The notes: generated by a model not told the origin, from the sequence alone. Shown: positions 1-13,026, counted from the first letter of the stretch. The stretch: 64,000 nt of DNA from Pyrrhoderma lamaoense (GCA_002794735.1 NBAZ01000006.1:1488001-1552000); one strand, 5' to 3'. Numbers and translations: made by a program.

Positions 1-637
1 ACTACTGCAGTGCCCGAGTCGGCGTCGTAAACGACGTCGTCGAATTTAGTCATGGATATGTGCACCCCTTCGTTGAAGAGAAGCCTTGATTAGCTGTATG
101 TCCTCCACCTTTGACCTGAATATTGGATCATAAAGACAAGTAATCAGAATGCATTGAATATATCGTCTATAATTAACTACTTACTGCAAATGGAGTGCCT
201 GTAGATCCAACAATTTGTAACTGCGGATGTAACATTCTATCAGAAACAACCGGAGGACGGGAGAAGGAGAAGAGCCAGTTAGGGTGGCCTGTGCACTCAC
301 GATAACACCAACATCTTCGGCCGTTCCAGGCCGAACAGAGCAAGCAGACTGTTGTGTACTCGAGCTTGCCCAGTGGTAGATGTCAGAAGTATATGATATA
401 GCATTGATCACTGTGGCTGACAGTCAGAAAAAGCACAATAAATGACCCAATATGAACCAGCCACTTACAAGGATAGTGGATATCTGAAGCATTACTGATG
501 CTTGACGCAATTTGCTTACAGACAGACGTGTAGTCGGTTGCACGGGAGTGAAGGTCCTCGCTAGACGGCGATGCTCTGGAAATTGAAAGGAGAGTGAACA
601 GCGATGCGAGTCTCAACGCTCTGGATGTGGCGGCCAT
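1..637 (-). CDS. Secreted FAD-linked oxidoreductase (PCMH/BBE-type), N-terminal part
   Basis: The first exon begins with MAATSRALRLASLFTLLSIS, a clear secretion signal, followed by a short Cys-containing segment ending SNASDIHYP. Later exons read SDIYHWASSSTQQSACSVRP, GTAEDVGVI, LQIVGSTGTPFA and VKGGGHTANQGFSST. This order is typical of the FAD-binding PCMH domain of fungal berberine-bridge-type oxidases; the His of GGGH is the usual covalent flavin site. The gene runs off the left edge, so the substrate-binding half is not seen and the substrate cannot be named. Exons are separated by short GT-AG introns (for example after HYP and after GVI). In the last exon one G seems missing in the C-run at 65-68: with it restored the frame continues GVHISMTKFDDVVYDADSG. 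Family call is solid; function beyond flavin oxidation is inference. Confidence 0.8.
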
Positions 638-2012
638 TGATGCAAGGCGACTTGGGATAGCGGGTTATAGAAAGAACTGAGATCCCAAAGAAACATTTTC
701 TCTTAATCTTCTTGCTTTTTATCCAGCCTCAACCTCCCGTTGATTGTATAGCCGTCGGCTGCAACTGAGGCCCGGAACGGTCAGTATAAAACGTCGTAGC
801 GAAAACGTCATCATGATAGAACAGATAGCGATGGAACTCAGTTATGACCATATTTGGACTGTACCTTGATATTGAATTACAAAAGAAATGAACAATTACT
901 CAGTTGATCATCAAAACAGGAACTAAAATACACACAAAAAATGCTTGGAACCTCTCTCAGGATAGATCCTATCCTTCTCGTCTTAATTTTAACCACCTTT
1001 TTGGTGCGAATTAACCCGGAGTGCTCGTTTATTAAATCAAAACAGGAATGCTCTGGTACTACATCAGTTCTTACGCTGATACACATAAACACGATTATTG
1101 CGTCTATACCGGACGGTCACACGATAGTTCTGGTTGACAATAGTGATGGAGTACAAAGAAGGAATAAACTTGGGTGATGTCCTTATGGCGGGCAACGAGC
1201 TTCTTCGAGGCTTCGATGCGAGCAGATTCTTAAGCGAGTTTAGTCTCGATCTACAGAAGCCCTTTATTTACCTTTTAAATTTTGATTACAATATTTAAAT
1301 GTTTCCGAATCGGGAACGTAAGCAAATTAGGCCTCGAAACCTGAAGCAGTCAATCAATATTGAGGAAGCTTCTTCTCTCTCTTCACAAGATTACTCAAAA
1401 AACATGACAAACCGGGTCCCATAGAAAAAATCGTAAGACATGGAAGTCTGTTCTTCGTATTTTTTCTCGTCCGGAACATATTGACCCTATCATTGAAGGT
1501 GATCTGTCCGTGTGCCTGTTTTGCTCTTGTCTCTCGGTGGATAAATCAGGAATCTCTTAATTGCGAAAGGATAGTATGCGAAGCGTAGAAGAGAAACTCG
1601 CAGATACCTTTGGGATATCCTCCGTACTTCTCTTCTATATTTCTGGCTTTCATTCAAGTATTTGCATCTGTACAACAATTATAGCCTGATCTAATTTATG
1701 GACCCAATAAGTGCTCTCAGCATATTGGCTTTTTGCAACAACCTTAGACTGCACCATCGATTTAGTGGCTACAAAACATATGAAAATACTCTCAAACGTG
1801 TAATAAGACATTCACAGTAGCGGTCTACTTATAGTATGATATGACGTACCGTGGAATAATATTACATAATACTTAAGTGAGCAATTTATTTGTAAGATAA
1901 AACTATATAGCAGTACACACCGGAGAATGCCGATGACAAGCCTCTGCGTGTAAACTACCTCAAAGATCTGCATCGAAAGTAAACCCGTCGCCAACGTACA
2001 TTATTCCTCAAG
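638..2012. other. Intergenic stretch, no supported gene
   Basis: This stretch lies between the oxidase start and eL27. Short ORFs occur on both strands (for example 941-1177 plus and 877-1092 minus), but they overlap each other, lack recognisable motifs and have no conserved splice pattern. It presumably holds both divergent promoters. I see no RNA gene. Confidence 0.4.
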
Positions 2013-2726
2013 ATGGTCAAGAGTGCGTATTTTACTTGTCTTTTGAACTGTACGAGATGCTGACATTTAAATTTGAACTCGTCTCGCGTTAGTCTACAAG
2101 GCCGGCAAGGTATGTTACTTGAATTTATGCAGGACTGGTAGTGAAACGAATCATGGTGCTGAGTATTGGTATCTTTATTCTCGTGATGAATAGGTCGCAA
2201 TCGTGTTGCAGGGACGTCAGGCAGGGAAAAAGGTTGTTGTTATCAAGCAACTCGATGAGGGAACTAAGAACGCCCCTACCCTCATGCTATTGTCGCTGGT
2301 GTTGAGAGATACCCTCGCAAAGTAACCAAGCGTATGGGTGCAAAGAAGCTCGAAAAGAGGAACAAGGTCAAGCCATTCATCAAGGTGAGTTCTCGTCGTT
2401 AGTACTACTGTTAAATGGAGAATTACTGAGCTAGAATACTTTCATGCTTAGGCTATCAACTATTCCCATCTTTTCCCTACTCGTTACTCTCTGGATCTTG
2501 AAGGCCTTAAGGGTATCGTTTCCGCTGAAACCTTCAAAGAGGTATCACAACGTGAGGACGCGAAAAAGAACATCAAGAAGTTGCTTGAGGATAGGTACAC
2601 TAGCGGAAAGAACAAGTGGTTCTTCCAGGCACTGCGGGTACGTACTTGCAACGCAACTTCCTCTCATTCACTACCACGAATTATTCTGACCTAAAGTTTT
2701 AACAAATCTACTATATTTAGTTCTGA
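2013..2726 (+). CDS. RPL27: 60S ribosomal protein eL27
   Basis: This encodes ribosomal protein eL27 of the large subunit. Five exons can be joined: 2013-2022 (ATG GTC AAG A), 2093-2109, 2194-2384, 2452-2637 and 2721-2726. The protein starts [20 protein letters not shown], contains [46 protein letters not shown] and [15 protein letters not shown], and stops directly after the final F, as eL27 does. All introns are GT-AG, and the tiny first and last exons are typical of fungal ribosomal protein genes. One base is missing near 2271-2272: the family needs N-R-P-Y-P-H-A after EGTK, and adding one C restores it. Without that base the frame breaks, so this is either a sequence error or a damaged copy. 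Length matches the family (about 136 aa). Confidence 0.93.
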
Positions 2727-4538
2727 GCGGGACGGCATTGGTGTCTTTATTTGTATGCTCAATGTTTCTTACCCTGTGTTTTTAGTTTTTGTTTTCATGT
2801 TTTCACCCATCTTAAAAATTGCTGAACATGTATGACATGCAAAACATGACGCCCTATGCATCAAATTATGTTTAAATTCTGAGTGGATCTGTTGTAATGA
2901 CGAATGTGAATCTACAAATGAAGCTATCTTTTAGTAGGTGCCACTGTGGAATGCAACAAGACAAGGATAGAAACTTGAATATGGAACAACCAGAGTAATC
3001 GCAAACATTCTGTCTATGGCTTGATTCGACTCTAACAATATAGGCTCCCGTTCTATAATTGTCGATGCTACTACAGAAATCTGGAGAGAGTAAAGCTTAC
3101 TTGTCTAGTAAACCGTCCATATGATTATGTAATGATGTCTCCATACGTTTTGTATGTTACACTCACATGCATTCAGAATTATTAATAGTAAACTAGGCAT
3201 CTACATATTGTTAGACAATGGGATCTAAAACGAGATAGAATGCTGGTCGCGATATATGGGCGTGACTCATTGTCCAGTGCAGACATGTCGATATATGCTG
3301 AGCTTGTACTAATAGACAAAAAAAATACTTGATCTAGTAAATCAGGCCGGATCCAATATACAGTTCAGCTACTTCATACTGGAAATTATAAAATTGAAAA
3401 AAACTAACTCTATGAAATCCAAGAGTACATGCCTACAAACTTTGAGAATAGTGGGAATTGTAGTTATTTACATAGTCTGCTAGATAACTACGGTAGGCGC
3501 GCGGCGTTGGGCCCGTGTACCGCCCTCTCCCACCCACTTTCCATCCGCAGTTTTCAATCACCTCTGCCACGTTGTCAGAATAAATTTCCCGACCTGAAGT
3601 TATTTGTTCTCTTTACTTGTGTCGACTTGACGCCATATAACACATAAACAATCAATCAATCAACTAAGTGAACTTGCTGGCCCTTTTTTCTGTAGGAAAA
3701 AAATAAGGTTCGTTTCATTTCTTAGTAAAATCATTTCGATCTATAAATAAAATATGTATGTGCTAACAGAAATTCATTACATAGACTTTGTGAGTTTTCT
3801 CGGACATTCTAAGGGGAGATTGCTGGTGATTGTATCCCTCCTTCTCCGCCGTGTTGGCCCCGGATTTCTCGATTTTTTCAAAAATTGTTGACGAGGAGTA
3901 TATTTTGATAGAGATTAACGAGGATTTGTTCTGGACGCCTGTTGCTTACTACTTGTGGCTCCGACTTACCGTTTGGTGATACATTCGTTCACGTTGCAGT
4001 TACCTTTTTGTAAGGACATCAACGGTAACTACAAGGTAGGTATTACTTATATCTAGTTCACATATAAAGATGAGTTGATACATGGGAAATGTAACTGATA
4101 TTTTTGTCCCCCCTTGGTTTAGGATATTTAAAGAACCCTCCCGACTAGCGTCCATTGTTTAGTCGTGTTCATTTCCCTTTTACCCGTCAATTAACCCGCT
4201 CTTGTGACTTAATTGCTCACCTTAAGCAGGCTTTTGACCAAACGTAGCCTCGCCACGGGACAGACTGAAAGGGATTCATCTCAAATATCATATAACACTT
4301 ATTCTAGGGGTGCGCGCCACAGTAAGAGGTAAGTACAAGTAAGGCTCAGGGATCTTAATAGTTAATGGAATCAACTCTTTGTAGTCTATCGACGTATTTT
4401 GTCTTCGTGATTGCTCGGGACCTTGCTGTGCGAAACTGCTCCAAGTATAGTTATCTTGCGCCTAGGGACGACTGAACTGCCTTTGTGCGCGGCCGTATCG
4501 AAGTAGTGGGGTGCTGTGGCGATCCGAGAGAGAATCCA
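2727..4538. other. Intergenic stretch, no supported gene
   Basis: The stretch contains an AATC microsatellite near 3648-3663 and scattered short ORFs without motifs. The ORF at 3429-3647 has no coding signature. The right end leads into the promoter of the secreted protein gene. Confidence 0.4.
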
Positions 4539-4547
4539 TATATAAAG
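4539..4547 (+). promoter_or_regulatory. TATA-box-like element upstream of the 4727 gene
   Basis: TATATAAAG lies 188 bases before the chosen ATG at 4727 and about 40 bases before the first upstream ATG. Position and sequence fit a core promoter, but this is by motif only. Confidence 0.4.
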
Positions 4548-4586
4548 AAGAGGATCAATTTGATTTTTGAGAAGAAGGTTATAGGT

Positions 4587-4625
4587 ATGCTTTCTGCCTT
4601 ATTCTCTCAGAAGAGTTGTTCTTAG
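4587..4625 (+). promoter_or_regulatory. Short upstream ORF in the leader of the 4727 gene
   Basis: An ATG at 4587 opens a 12-codon reading frame that stops at 4623-4625, about 100 bases before the main ATG. If the transcript starts near the TATA-like element, this uORF would be in the leader and could limit translation of the main ORF. No conservation evidence is available. Confidence 0.3.
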
Positions 4626-4726
4626 TTCTCTTTGGTTTATATCGTGTTCTCCTCGTTTTTCGCTTTACGGCTCTTTTCTATCTTAAAGCGTATATCCGCC
4701 ATATAATTCAGCTAAAAACACGACCG

Positions 4727-5104
4727 ATGCGTGTTTCAATCGTTCCACGACTTCTATTTTCCCTTACTCTGATTTTCGTAATCCTGACTGTCGTCACGGC
4801 CGCACCCCCGCTAGCGCATAATTCATTAGGTGAAAGTCACCAGCAACAACATGAACGATATGAACAACAAAGACAAGTTGAAGTGCCAGCGTCATCGTTA
4901 TCAGATCCCACTTCTACTTCTGGGATCTCCCCAGTCCGAGTAGGGCAAAAGCAACATGCGCATAGGGGCTGGCGGACGCTTTTACGAGAGACGTGGGATG
5001 TAGTGACTAGCAGGTCAGGTCTCCGGCTAGACCCGGGAGAACATCATCATCATGTGGCACGTCCTAGGGGAAGATATATGCGTCGTGGAAGAGCACATCC
5101 TTGA
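4727..5104 (+). CDS. Small secreted protein, Cys-free, Gln/His/Arg-rich
   Basis: This is a 125-aa ORF starting MRVSIVPRLLFSLTLIFVIL, a textbook signal peptide with likely cleavage after VTA (A-A-P-P follows). The frame is open further upstream, but the upstream codons encode another hydrophobic run without an ATG, so the ATG at 4727 was chosen. The mature part has no cysteine. It begins with a Q/H/E-rich stretch (SHQQQHERYEQQRQ), then Ser/Thr-rich and basic segments, a run of four His, and ends RYMRRGRAHP. Paired basic residues could be processing sites. I do not recognise a family. Lack of cysteines argues against a classical disulfide-stabilised effector. It is a single-exon gene among intron-rich neighbours. 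Confidence 0.55.
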   Translation: MRVSIVPRLLFSLTLIFVILTVVTAAPPLAHNSLGESHQQQHERYEQQRQVEVPASSLSDPTSTSGISPVRVGQKQHAHRGWRTLLRETWDVVTSRSGLRLDPGEHHHHVARPRGRYMRRGRAHP

Positions 5105-6833
5105 ACGACTTACACAAAACATCTGTTTTTTTTTCTCCTCTTGTTGGATGTCTCTATTCTTACTACTGAGTTGAAAGACAAGTTGGGCCGGCTGATGCGG
5201 TGTTTCTTTTTCTTGTTTCGGACTTATGCGTTTGATTTACGTTAACCCTTTTTTTATGATGCCCTCCCCCTTTTTATGATGGACAGACAATCACCCCTCC
5301 TAGAACTCAGACTATGTACAGATTTGATGTCTTGTTGTGCTTTTTTTTGTATGCTTTATGAATTTGCAATACGTTAATGAATTGTAATGTTATTATTGCC
5401 ATTTTTTGTTAGTAATCTCTGTGACAATTTACTGTATTAAATGACATTAATATGTGACATGAATATCTATGAACCTTGCTGTAATTAAAACGTGTTTTGG
5501 AATTGTGACACTTGGTTGAATTGAGTGTTATTAAAGTAAAAATAGAAATTGAGATAAGGACCGACTTCTAAATGGATATAAGAGGCCTGCGGAGTAACCG
5601 CCAAGCGAATCTGCATTTAGCTTGCTCCAACAACTTACGGCCTGGTGACGCGGCATCCATGTTCCTTCAGTACTTAGTGAGCATTTGAACCACAATATAT
5701 TTCTGTATATGTATCATTTCCACGTAGCACTTGTGGAGTGTCCTTTTGTTCATTATCATTGTGGGCGTTTTCCTCTTTTTTAAAATAAAGTCTAACAAAA
5801 TGGTGCCGAGGCTATGAAACGTGACTACGCGCCGCTATATCATGACGAGTCCAGTACGGAATGTGACTAGTCATAACCACTAGAGTTAAACGTTCGCTTA
5901 TTAGGCGAGAGATTAAAATCCGGACTATAAGTGGCTGACATCATCAACAGAGTCTCATGGAAGTGAGAGAAGTAAGCTGATAAACGTAGTATAAAATAAG
6001 AGTCTTAATAAGACTCTTCGTGAATGGATAAACCGTAAGAGGTAACAATAACTTTTTTTTTGTTATTGCCATGAGAGCGGAATAGAAGAACAAACCCTCT
6101 TTATTTTTACACAGACTTGGGATAAGCCGTTTTTAATGGCTGCGGAAAGCAGAACCCTCAGTAGTATTGCTAACTGGAGAGATAAGACAGACATCACATT
6201 TGTGACATCAAATCAATTCGCGTCGTCTGATGGACGGCAATGTTGCGAGAGTGATTTGAGTGTAATTTTGATATGAGGTCTTACGGACAGTACACTGACG
6301 GAGAAAAGGGATCAATAGAATGGAGGGAGAAAGCTTCGACGGTAAAAAAAAATCGCACTGCATCGCATCGGAGTGCCACTAGCCCAAACATATGTAAACA
6401 CATCACCAACCGTCCCGCGCCAAAAGCCGTTATTCACACACCCATCCTCTCTCTACGCACGGCGAGCGCGTTCCCTCCCTCGTCGCACACGACACTGACG
6501 ACGGTCACGACTATCTTTCAGACGACAGTGGTCGATCATCATCATCGCCGAAGCACACTGTCCATCGTCTCTGTCATCACGCGCTCGTCGTCCCACGCAT
6601 TCAACACGCCGGACTGCCTGCCTCATTAATAGACCCCTCTCCCCTGGACTCCTTTCCTCTCCTATCTCTCCCACCATCATCAAATTACATCTGGAATATC
6701 ACATTCCCTCATCATCTTATATACCACTGTCTGGGAGGATATCTCAACCGAATTTGAAGGCTTTCAAAATCACTGAAAGGAAGAGAGGGAAAAAAGATTT
6801 GTTGAAGGAGTCACTTTTGATAAATTTAGACGA
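5105..6833. other. Intergenic stretch and FKS1 upstream region
   Basis: The left half is AT-rich with T-runs. The right half (about 6440-6720) is C/T-rich, as often found upstream of highly expressed fungal genes, and precedes the FKS1 ATG at 6834. An open frame at 6273-6629 is low-complexity Ser/Thr/His-rich with no motif and is more likely leader or promoter. Confidence 0.4.
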
Positions 6834-9800
6834 ATGTCGTATCGACCTGGCGGGCCTCGGGCCCCTGACGCCGCATATGCCGGCGACCCGCGTACACAAC
6901 CACAGGTGCAGATGCCTGTACCAGCGCCGAATGTACCTTACAACCACGGAAATGCACACCCTGACGCGCCCCAACGGTACTTTGAGTCTGAGAGTGACAT
7001 CGGTGACCATACTCACGGCGAAATACTTATGCTTCGGAGATGGAAGCTGGGAATAATCCATATTATGACCAGCCTGGAGGGGAGTACTACTGTGAGTGTC
7101 GTTTCATTGATTCCTTTGTTGATACCCTTCTTCTTGGACTTTGGGGGGAAGCTCGGCGTATGATATTCGGCCTTGGCACGGACTGTATTGTTCGTGATAT
7201 GCTACATAAATTCGTAGCTCATCATTCGCGTCTTGAAGAGACATAAATTTAGAATGGAGGTATTCTTCGGTTGCAAACATTCGAGGTCGTACATCAATAC
7301 ATGCAATCTTTAAATGTTTAAATGGGCGTTTCCAGGATGGTGGAAATATTCTTCCCATCGTTTGTCCGAGTTATTCATGCGCTCATTGGGTTCCGAATGC
7401 AATGCCGACATCGTCTGGCCCTATTTGCGTGCTTTACCCCTTATTCGTTTTCAGAATTAATTCACGACTCCACGTTTTCTCAATGCGGTGATGGCTGACC
7501 GTATCTTTTATTCTAATAGCACATGGACGTCAAGATGGTGAATCCGACAGTGAACTTGATGTATATGGTCATCGATATGAACCTTCCGCTGAATCACTGA
7601 TGCCAGGCTCGCGAATGGCCGCGTCAGAAACCCCGACACTTGCAGACTTTGGAGCTTCGACACCGGGAGTTCGAGAGCCATACCCAGCATGGTCTGCTGA
7701 ACGTAGCATTCCACTATCAAAAGAAGAAATCGAAGATGTCTTTCTTGACCTGGCGAACAAGTTCGGTTTCAGAGGGATTCGATGCGAAATATGTTCGATT
7801 TTACGATGCAGCAACTTGACAGTCGTGCATCTCGAATGCCCCCAGATCAGGCGCTGCTCACTCTTCATGCTGATTACATCGGAGGGTGGCACGCGAACTA
7901 TCGTAAATGGTATTTTGCTGCTCAACTGGATTTGGACGACGCTGTGGGTGCTGTTCAAAATCCAGGATTACAGAGGTTGCGGTCGACGAAGCGATCGAAG
8001 CGTGGCCAAAGTCGTTCTGGCCAAGAAAAGTCCTTACACGCTGCTCTGGATAGATGGAGACAAGCTATGAACAACATGAGCCAGTATGATCGTTTGCGGC
8101 AAATTGCATTGTACCTTCTCTGTTGGGGTGAGGCTGCGCAAGTGCGGTTTTGTCCAGAAACCCTGTGCTTCATTTTCAAGTGTGCGGACGACTACTATCG
8201 CTCGCCAGAATGTCAAGGCAGAGATCAACCTGTCCCAGAAGGATTGTATCTACGAGCTGTGATCAAGCCATTGTATAGGTTCATTCGAGATCAAGGATAC
8301 GAAAATGTCGAAGGGAGGTTCATTCGTCGAGAAAAGGACCATGATCAGATTATTGGTTACGACGATATAAATCAACTTTTCTGGTATCCAGAAGGTATTG
8401 CGCGTATCGTACTGACTGATAAGGTATGTTTTTTGGTTAGCATTTTATTATCAACATCATTAATGACATCTCGCTTTAGACTCGTTTGGTTGATGTCCCT
8501 CCTGCACACCGGTTTATGAAATTCGATCGGATTGAATGGAATAGAGTTTTCTTCAAGACTTACTATGAGAAACGCTCGTTCTTACATTGGCTTGTTAACT
8601 TCAATCGTATCTGGGTCATTCATATTTCTATGTATTGGTACTATACGGCATACAACTCTCCAACAGTATACACAGCTGCAGGAGAGCAAAATCCAACGGC
8701 TGCTATGACCTGGTCAGCGGTCGCTCTTGGTGGTGCTGTAGCTACGGTTCTCATGATTTTGGCTACTATTGCTGAATTCTTATTCATCCCGACAACGTGG
8801 AATAATACTTCACACCTCACTCGGCGCCTATTGTTCCTTTCGATCACCCTCGCTCTTACCGCTGGACCAACCTTCTATGTGGCATTCACAGACTCACCGG
8901 GTTCTTCGAGCAATGTTCCTCTTATTATCGGAATTGTCCAGTTCTTCATTTCAGTTGTTGCGACTTTATTGTTTGCGATATTGCCTTCTGGACGTATGTT
9001 TGGTGATCGTGTTGCTGGGAAGTCTCGCAAGTATCTTGCTAGTCAAACGTTCACTGCAAGTTACCCATCTCTTACGAAAAGTGCTCGCTCCATGTCCATT
9101 CTCCTATGGGTCCTCATTTTCTTATGCAAGTTCGTGGAATCTTATTTCTTCTTAACTCAGTCCTTCCGTGACCCAATTCGAGTCATGGTTGGCATGAAGA
9201 TCCAGGGGTGTGAAGATAGGTTCTTCGGAAATAACTTGTGTAGAAATCAGGCTGCGTTTACACTCACGATTATGTATATCATGGACCTCGTGTTATATTT
9301 CCTCGATACCTTCTTATGGTATGTTATCTGGAGTACGGTCCTCAGTATTGCGCGTTCGTTCCTTCTTGGACTGTCGATTTGGACTCCATGGCGCGAAATT
9401 TACATGCGTTTGCCAAAGCGTATCTATGCCAAATTGTTGGCCACGCAAGATATGGAAGTTAGATACAAACCAAAGGTGCTGGTTAGTCAAATTTGGAATG
9501 CAGTGATTATATCAATGTATCGCGAGCATTTGTTGTCGATCGACCATGTTCAGCAATTGCTGTATCATCAAGTAGCTTCGGAAGTCGACACTGAGCGCCG
9601 CACCCTCCGTGCTCCTGCGTTCTTCATGAGTCAGGGCGACCGAGGATTCAAAGGTGAATTCTTCCCACATGGAAGTGAAGCAGAACGACGTATCTCGTTC
9701 TTTGCTCAGTCCTTGACCACAAACATCCCTGAGGCACTTCCCGTAGACGCGATGCCAACATTCACGGTTCTGACACCACATTACTCAGAGAAGATTCTAT

Positions 9801-12800
9801 TGTCTTTGCGTGAGATCATCAAGAGGAAGACCAACATACCCGCGTAACACTTCTTGAGTACCTGAAGCAGTTGCATCCTATTGAATGGGACAACTTTGTC
9901 AAGGACACCAAGATCCTTGCTGAGGAGTCGAATATGTTCAATGGTCAAAATCCATTTGGTGGCTCTGACGAGAAGAGTGGAAGCAACAAGACGGCAGATG
10001 ATCTACCATTCTACTGTATCGGTTTCAAGAGTTCCGCTCCTGAGTTTACTTTGCGTACACGTATTTGGGCTTCGTTACGTGCCCAGACTCTTTACCGCAC
10101 AGTCTCTGGTATGATGAACTATGCAAAGGCTATCAAACTTCTTTACCGTGTTGAAAACCCGGAAGTTGTCCAACTCTTTGGTGGGAACACTGATAAGTTA
10201 GAGCGTGAACTCGAGCGTATGGCACGGAGAAAATTCAAATTTGTTGTTTCTATGCAGCGCTACTCAAAGTTCAACCCAGTCGAACGTGAGAATGCAGAGT
10301 TCTTGTTACGTGCTTACCCGGATCTCCAAATTGCCTACCTTGATGAGGAGCCTCCACGACGCGAAGGAGGTGAACCGAGGTTGTTCTCTGCTTTGATTGA
10401 TGGTCACTCTGAGTTTATTCCGGAAACCGGGAGACGGCGGCCGAAGTTTAGGATTGAGTTACCGGAAACCCAATTCTTGGTGATGGTAAATCGGATAATC
10501 AGAACCATGCTATCATCTTCTACAGAGGAGAGTACTTGCAGCTTATTGATGCAAATCAAGATAACTATCTGGAAGAGTGTTTGAAGATCAGGAATGTGCT
10601 GTCTGAGTTTGAGGAATACGCGGTGTCAAGTCAAAGCCCTTACGCACAGTGGGGTCACCAGGATTTCAAGAAGTCTCCTGTGGCTATTGTTGGTGCTCGT
10701 GAATACATTTTCTCAGAGAACATTGGTGTCTTAGGTGATATCGCCGCTGGTAAGGAACAGACTTTCGGTACTCTTGCAGCTCGTGCTCTCTCATGGATTG
10801 GTGGGAAATTGCACTATGGGCACCCGGATTTCTTGAATGGTATCTTTATGAACACTCGGGTGGAATATCTAAGGCTCAGAAGGGATTGCACCTTAATGAG
10901 GATATCTTCGCGGGTATGAACGCCTTTGGGCGTGGTGGAAAAATAAAGCACATGGAGTACTACCAGTGTGGAAAGGGTAGAGATTTAGGTTTCGGAACGA
11001 TCTTAAACTTCCAGACGAAACTTGGTAATGGTATGGGTGAACAGATGCTCAGTAGAGAATACTACTACCTTGGCACACAACTTCCGATTGATCGATTCCT
11101 TACTTTCTACTATGGACACCCCGGATTCCAGATTAACAATATCCTTGTTATTCTTTCGGTCCAGGTCTTCATCGTCACAAGTACGTATAATCTGAAACAT
11201 ATGTAAGACTTGATCATAATACTGATTCATATCGTCTAGTGGTCTTCCTCGGTACCTTGAACAGCTCGGTTACGATCTGCAAGTTCAATAGTCAGGGTCA
11301 ATTTATTGCAAACCAGTCTGGTTGTTACAATTTGCACCCGTTTTCGATTGGATCAAGCGATGCATTTACAGTATTTTCTTGGTATTCATGATTGCGTTCT
11401 TGCCTCTATTCTTGCAAGGTATGCTTAGTAGTTTTTCTGTTAATGTCTATGCCTTGTTAACTCATGATTTCTCAGAACTCACTGAACGTGGTGCTGGTCG
11501 TGCGATTATACGTCTTGCAAAGCACTTTACCTCATTGTCTCCTATATTCGAAGTTTTCTCGACGCAAATTTACTGCCATTCCATTTTGAGCAATCTTAAT
11601 TATGGTGGTGCCCGTTACATTGCTACAGGTCGAGGTTTTGCAACCTCTCGTGTGAGCTTCAGCACTCTCTACTCCCGGTTTGCTGGTCCAAGTATCTACT
11701 TTGGAATGCGAACTTTGATAATGTTACTTTACGTCACTCTTTCCCTCTGGATACCGCATTTGATTTACTTCTGGATTACAACTCTTGCGTTATGTTTGGC
11801 TCCGTTCATATTCAATCCTCATCAGTTCTCGTTTGCGGATTTCGTTATCGATTACAGGTATGTTTAATGAAATGGTTATTTTTAGACGTCTCTAAATTCT
11901 TCGTCTACAGGGAATACCTCCGTTGGATGTCTCGTGGCAATGCTCGGGCACACAAGAATGCTTGGATTGGATATTGTAGACTATCTCGTACGATGATTAC
12001 TGGTTACAAACGGAAGAAACTAGGATTGCCTTCGGATAAGTCTGCAGGTAGTGATACTCCTCGTGCTACTTGGCGTGCAGTTTTCCTTTCAGAGATTGTC
12101 TTACCTGTTTGCATGGCTATTCTTTTCGTTGTTGCCTATCTTTTCGTGAAGTCTTTCCCCCAGGTTACAGGAAGAGAAAATGCTAGTCCACTAGTTCGTA
12201 TCGCCATCGTTTCTTTGGGACCTATCGTTTGGAATGCAGCGGTGCTTCTTGTGCTGTTCCTCGTTTCCCTCTTCTTGGGGCCGATGTTGGATACTGTCTC
12301 CCCTAAGTTTGGGTCTGTGATTGCATTCACTGCTCACTTGCTAGCCCTCGTTGGTATGGTCGGATTTTTCGAGTTCCTTGTACGTTTATGTCTCTTTCTT
12401 ACACTCAAGACCTTACTAATCTTCCTTTTACAGTGGTTCTTGGAGCTTTGGAACGGTTCACATGCAGTTCTCGGCATGATCGCTGTTATTTTCATCGAGC
12501 GGGCGATCCACAAGATTCTTATTTCGGTGTTCCTTTCCCGTGAATTCAAGCATGACGAGACGAATCGCGCATGGTGGACTGGTAAGTGGTATGGTCGCGG
12601 TCTCGGTACGCATGCCATGAGTCAGCCAGCGCGTGAGTTCATTGTTAAAATTATCGAACTCTCCTTGTGGAGCTCCGATATTCTCTTGGGTCACTTCCTT
12701 CTCTTCATGCTCGCCATTCCGTTGCTTATTCCGTACATCGACCGAATCCATGCGACATGTCTGTTCTGGCTCCGCCCATCGCGGCAAATCCGAGCTCCAT

Positions 12801-13026
12801 TGTACTCCCTCAAGCAAAAACGTCAAAGGAGACAGATCGTTATCAAATATGGTATCATATTCATTCTCATTCTTGCCATCTTTGTGGCTTTAATAGTGCT
12901 TCGTAAGTTTACTGAATCATGTAACTCTCTAAAGTTTTGTGTTTACTCATGATATTATTTTTTATTATAGCTGCGATCTTCAGCAAAGTCATTGACGACA
13001 ACTGCACAATATGCCAGAATATATGA
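6834..13026 (+). CDS. FKS1: 1,3-beta-D-glucan synthase catalytic subunit
   Basis: This plasma-membrane enzyme makes cell-wall beta-1,3-glucan from UDP-glucose (GT48). The start [17 protein letters not shown] leads a disordered N-terminus. Then come FKS blocks: [60 protein letters not shown], many membrane helices, the cytosolic core ([80 protein letters not shown]) and a multi-span C-terminus ending ICQNI. Introns by eye: 7092-7519, 8424-8479, 11181-11239, 11419-11475, 11858-11910, 12380-12433 and 12903-12970; product about 1,800 aa, normal for the family. Six one-base losses break the frame near 7007, 7768, 9822, 10464, 10859 and 11334; restoring one base at each gives the conserved protein. 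All lie in otherwise highly conserved sequence, so assembly error is more likely than decay. The first intron (428 nt) is far longer than the rest and may hide a small exon. Confidence 0.95.

Noticed and set aside
877..1177. Overlapping 71-aa (minus) and 78-aa (plus) frames
   Set aside because: Both strands are open by chance; neither has a motif, splice pattern or start context.
6273..6629. 118-codon open frame upstream of FKS1
   Set aside because: Low-complexity Ser/Thr/His composition, no motif, overlaps a minus-strand frame and lies in the C/T-rich leader or promoter of FKS1.
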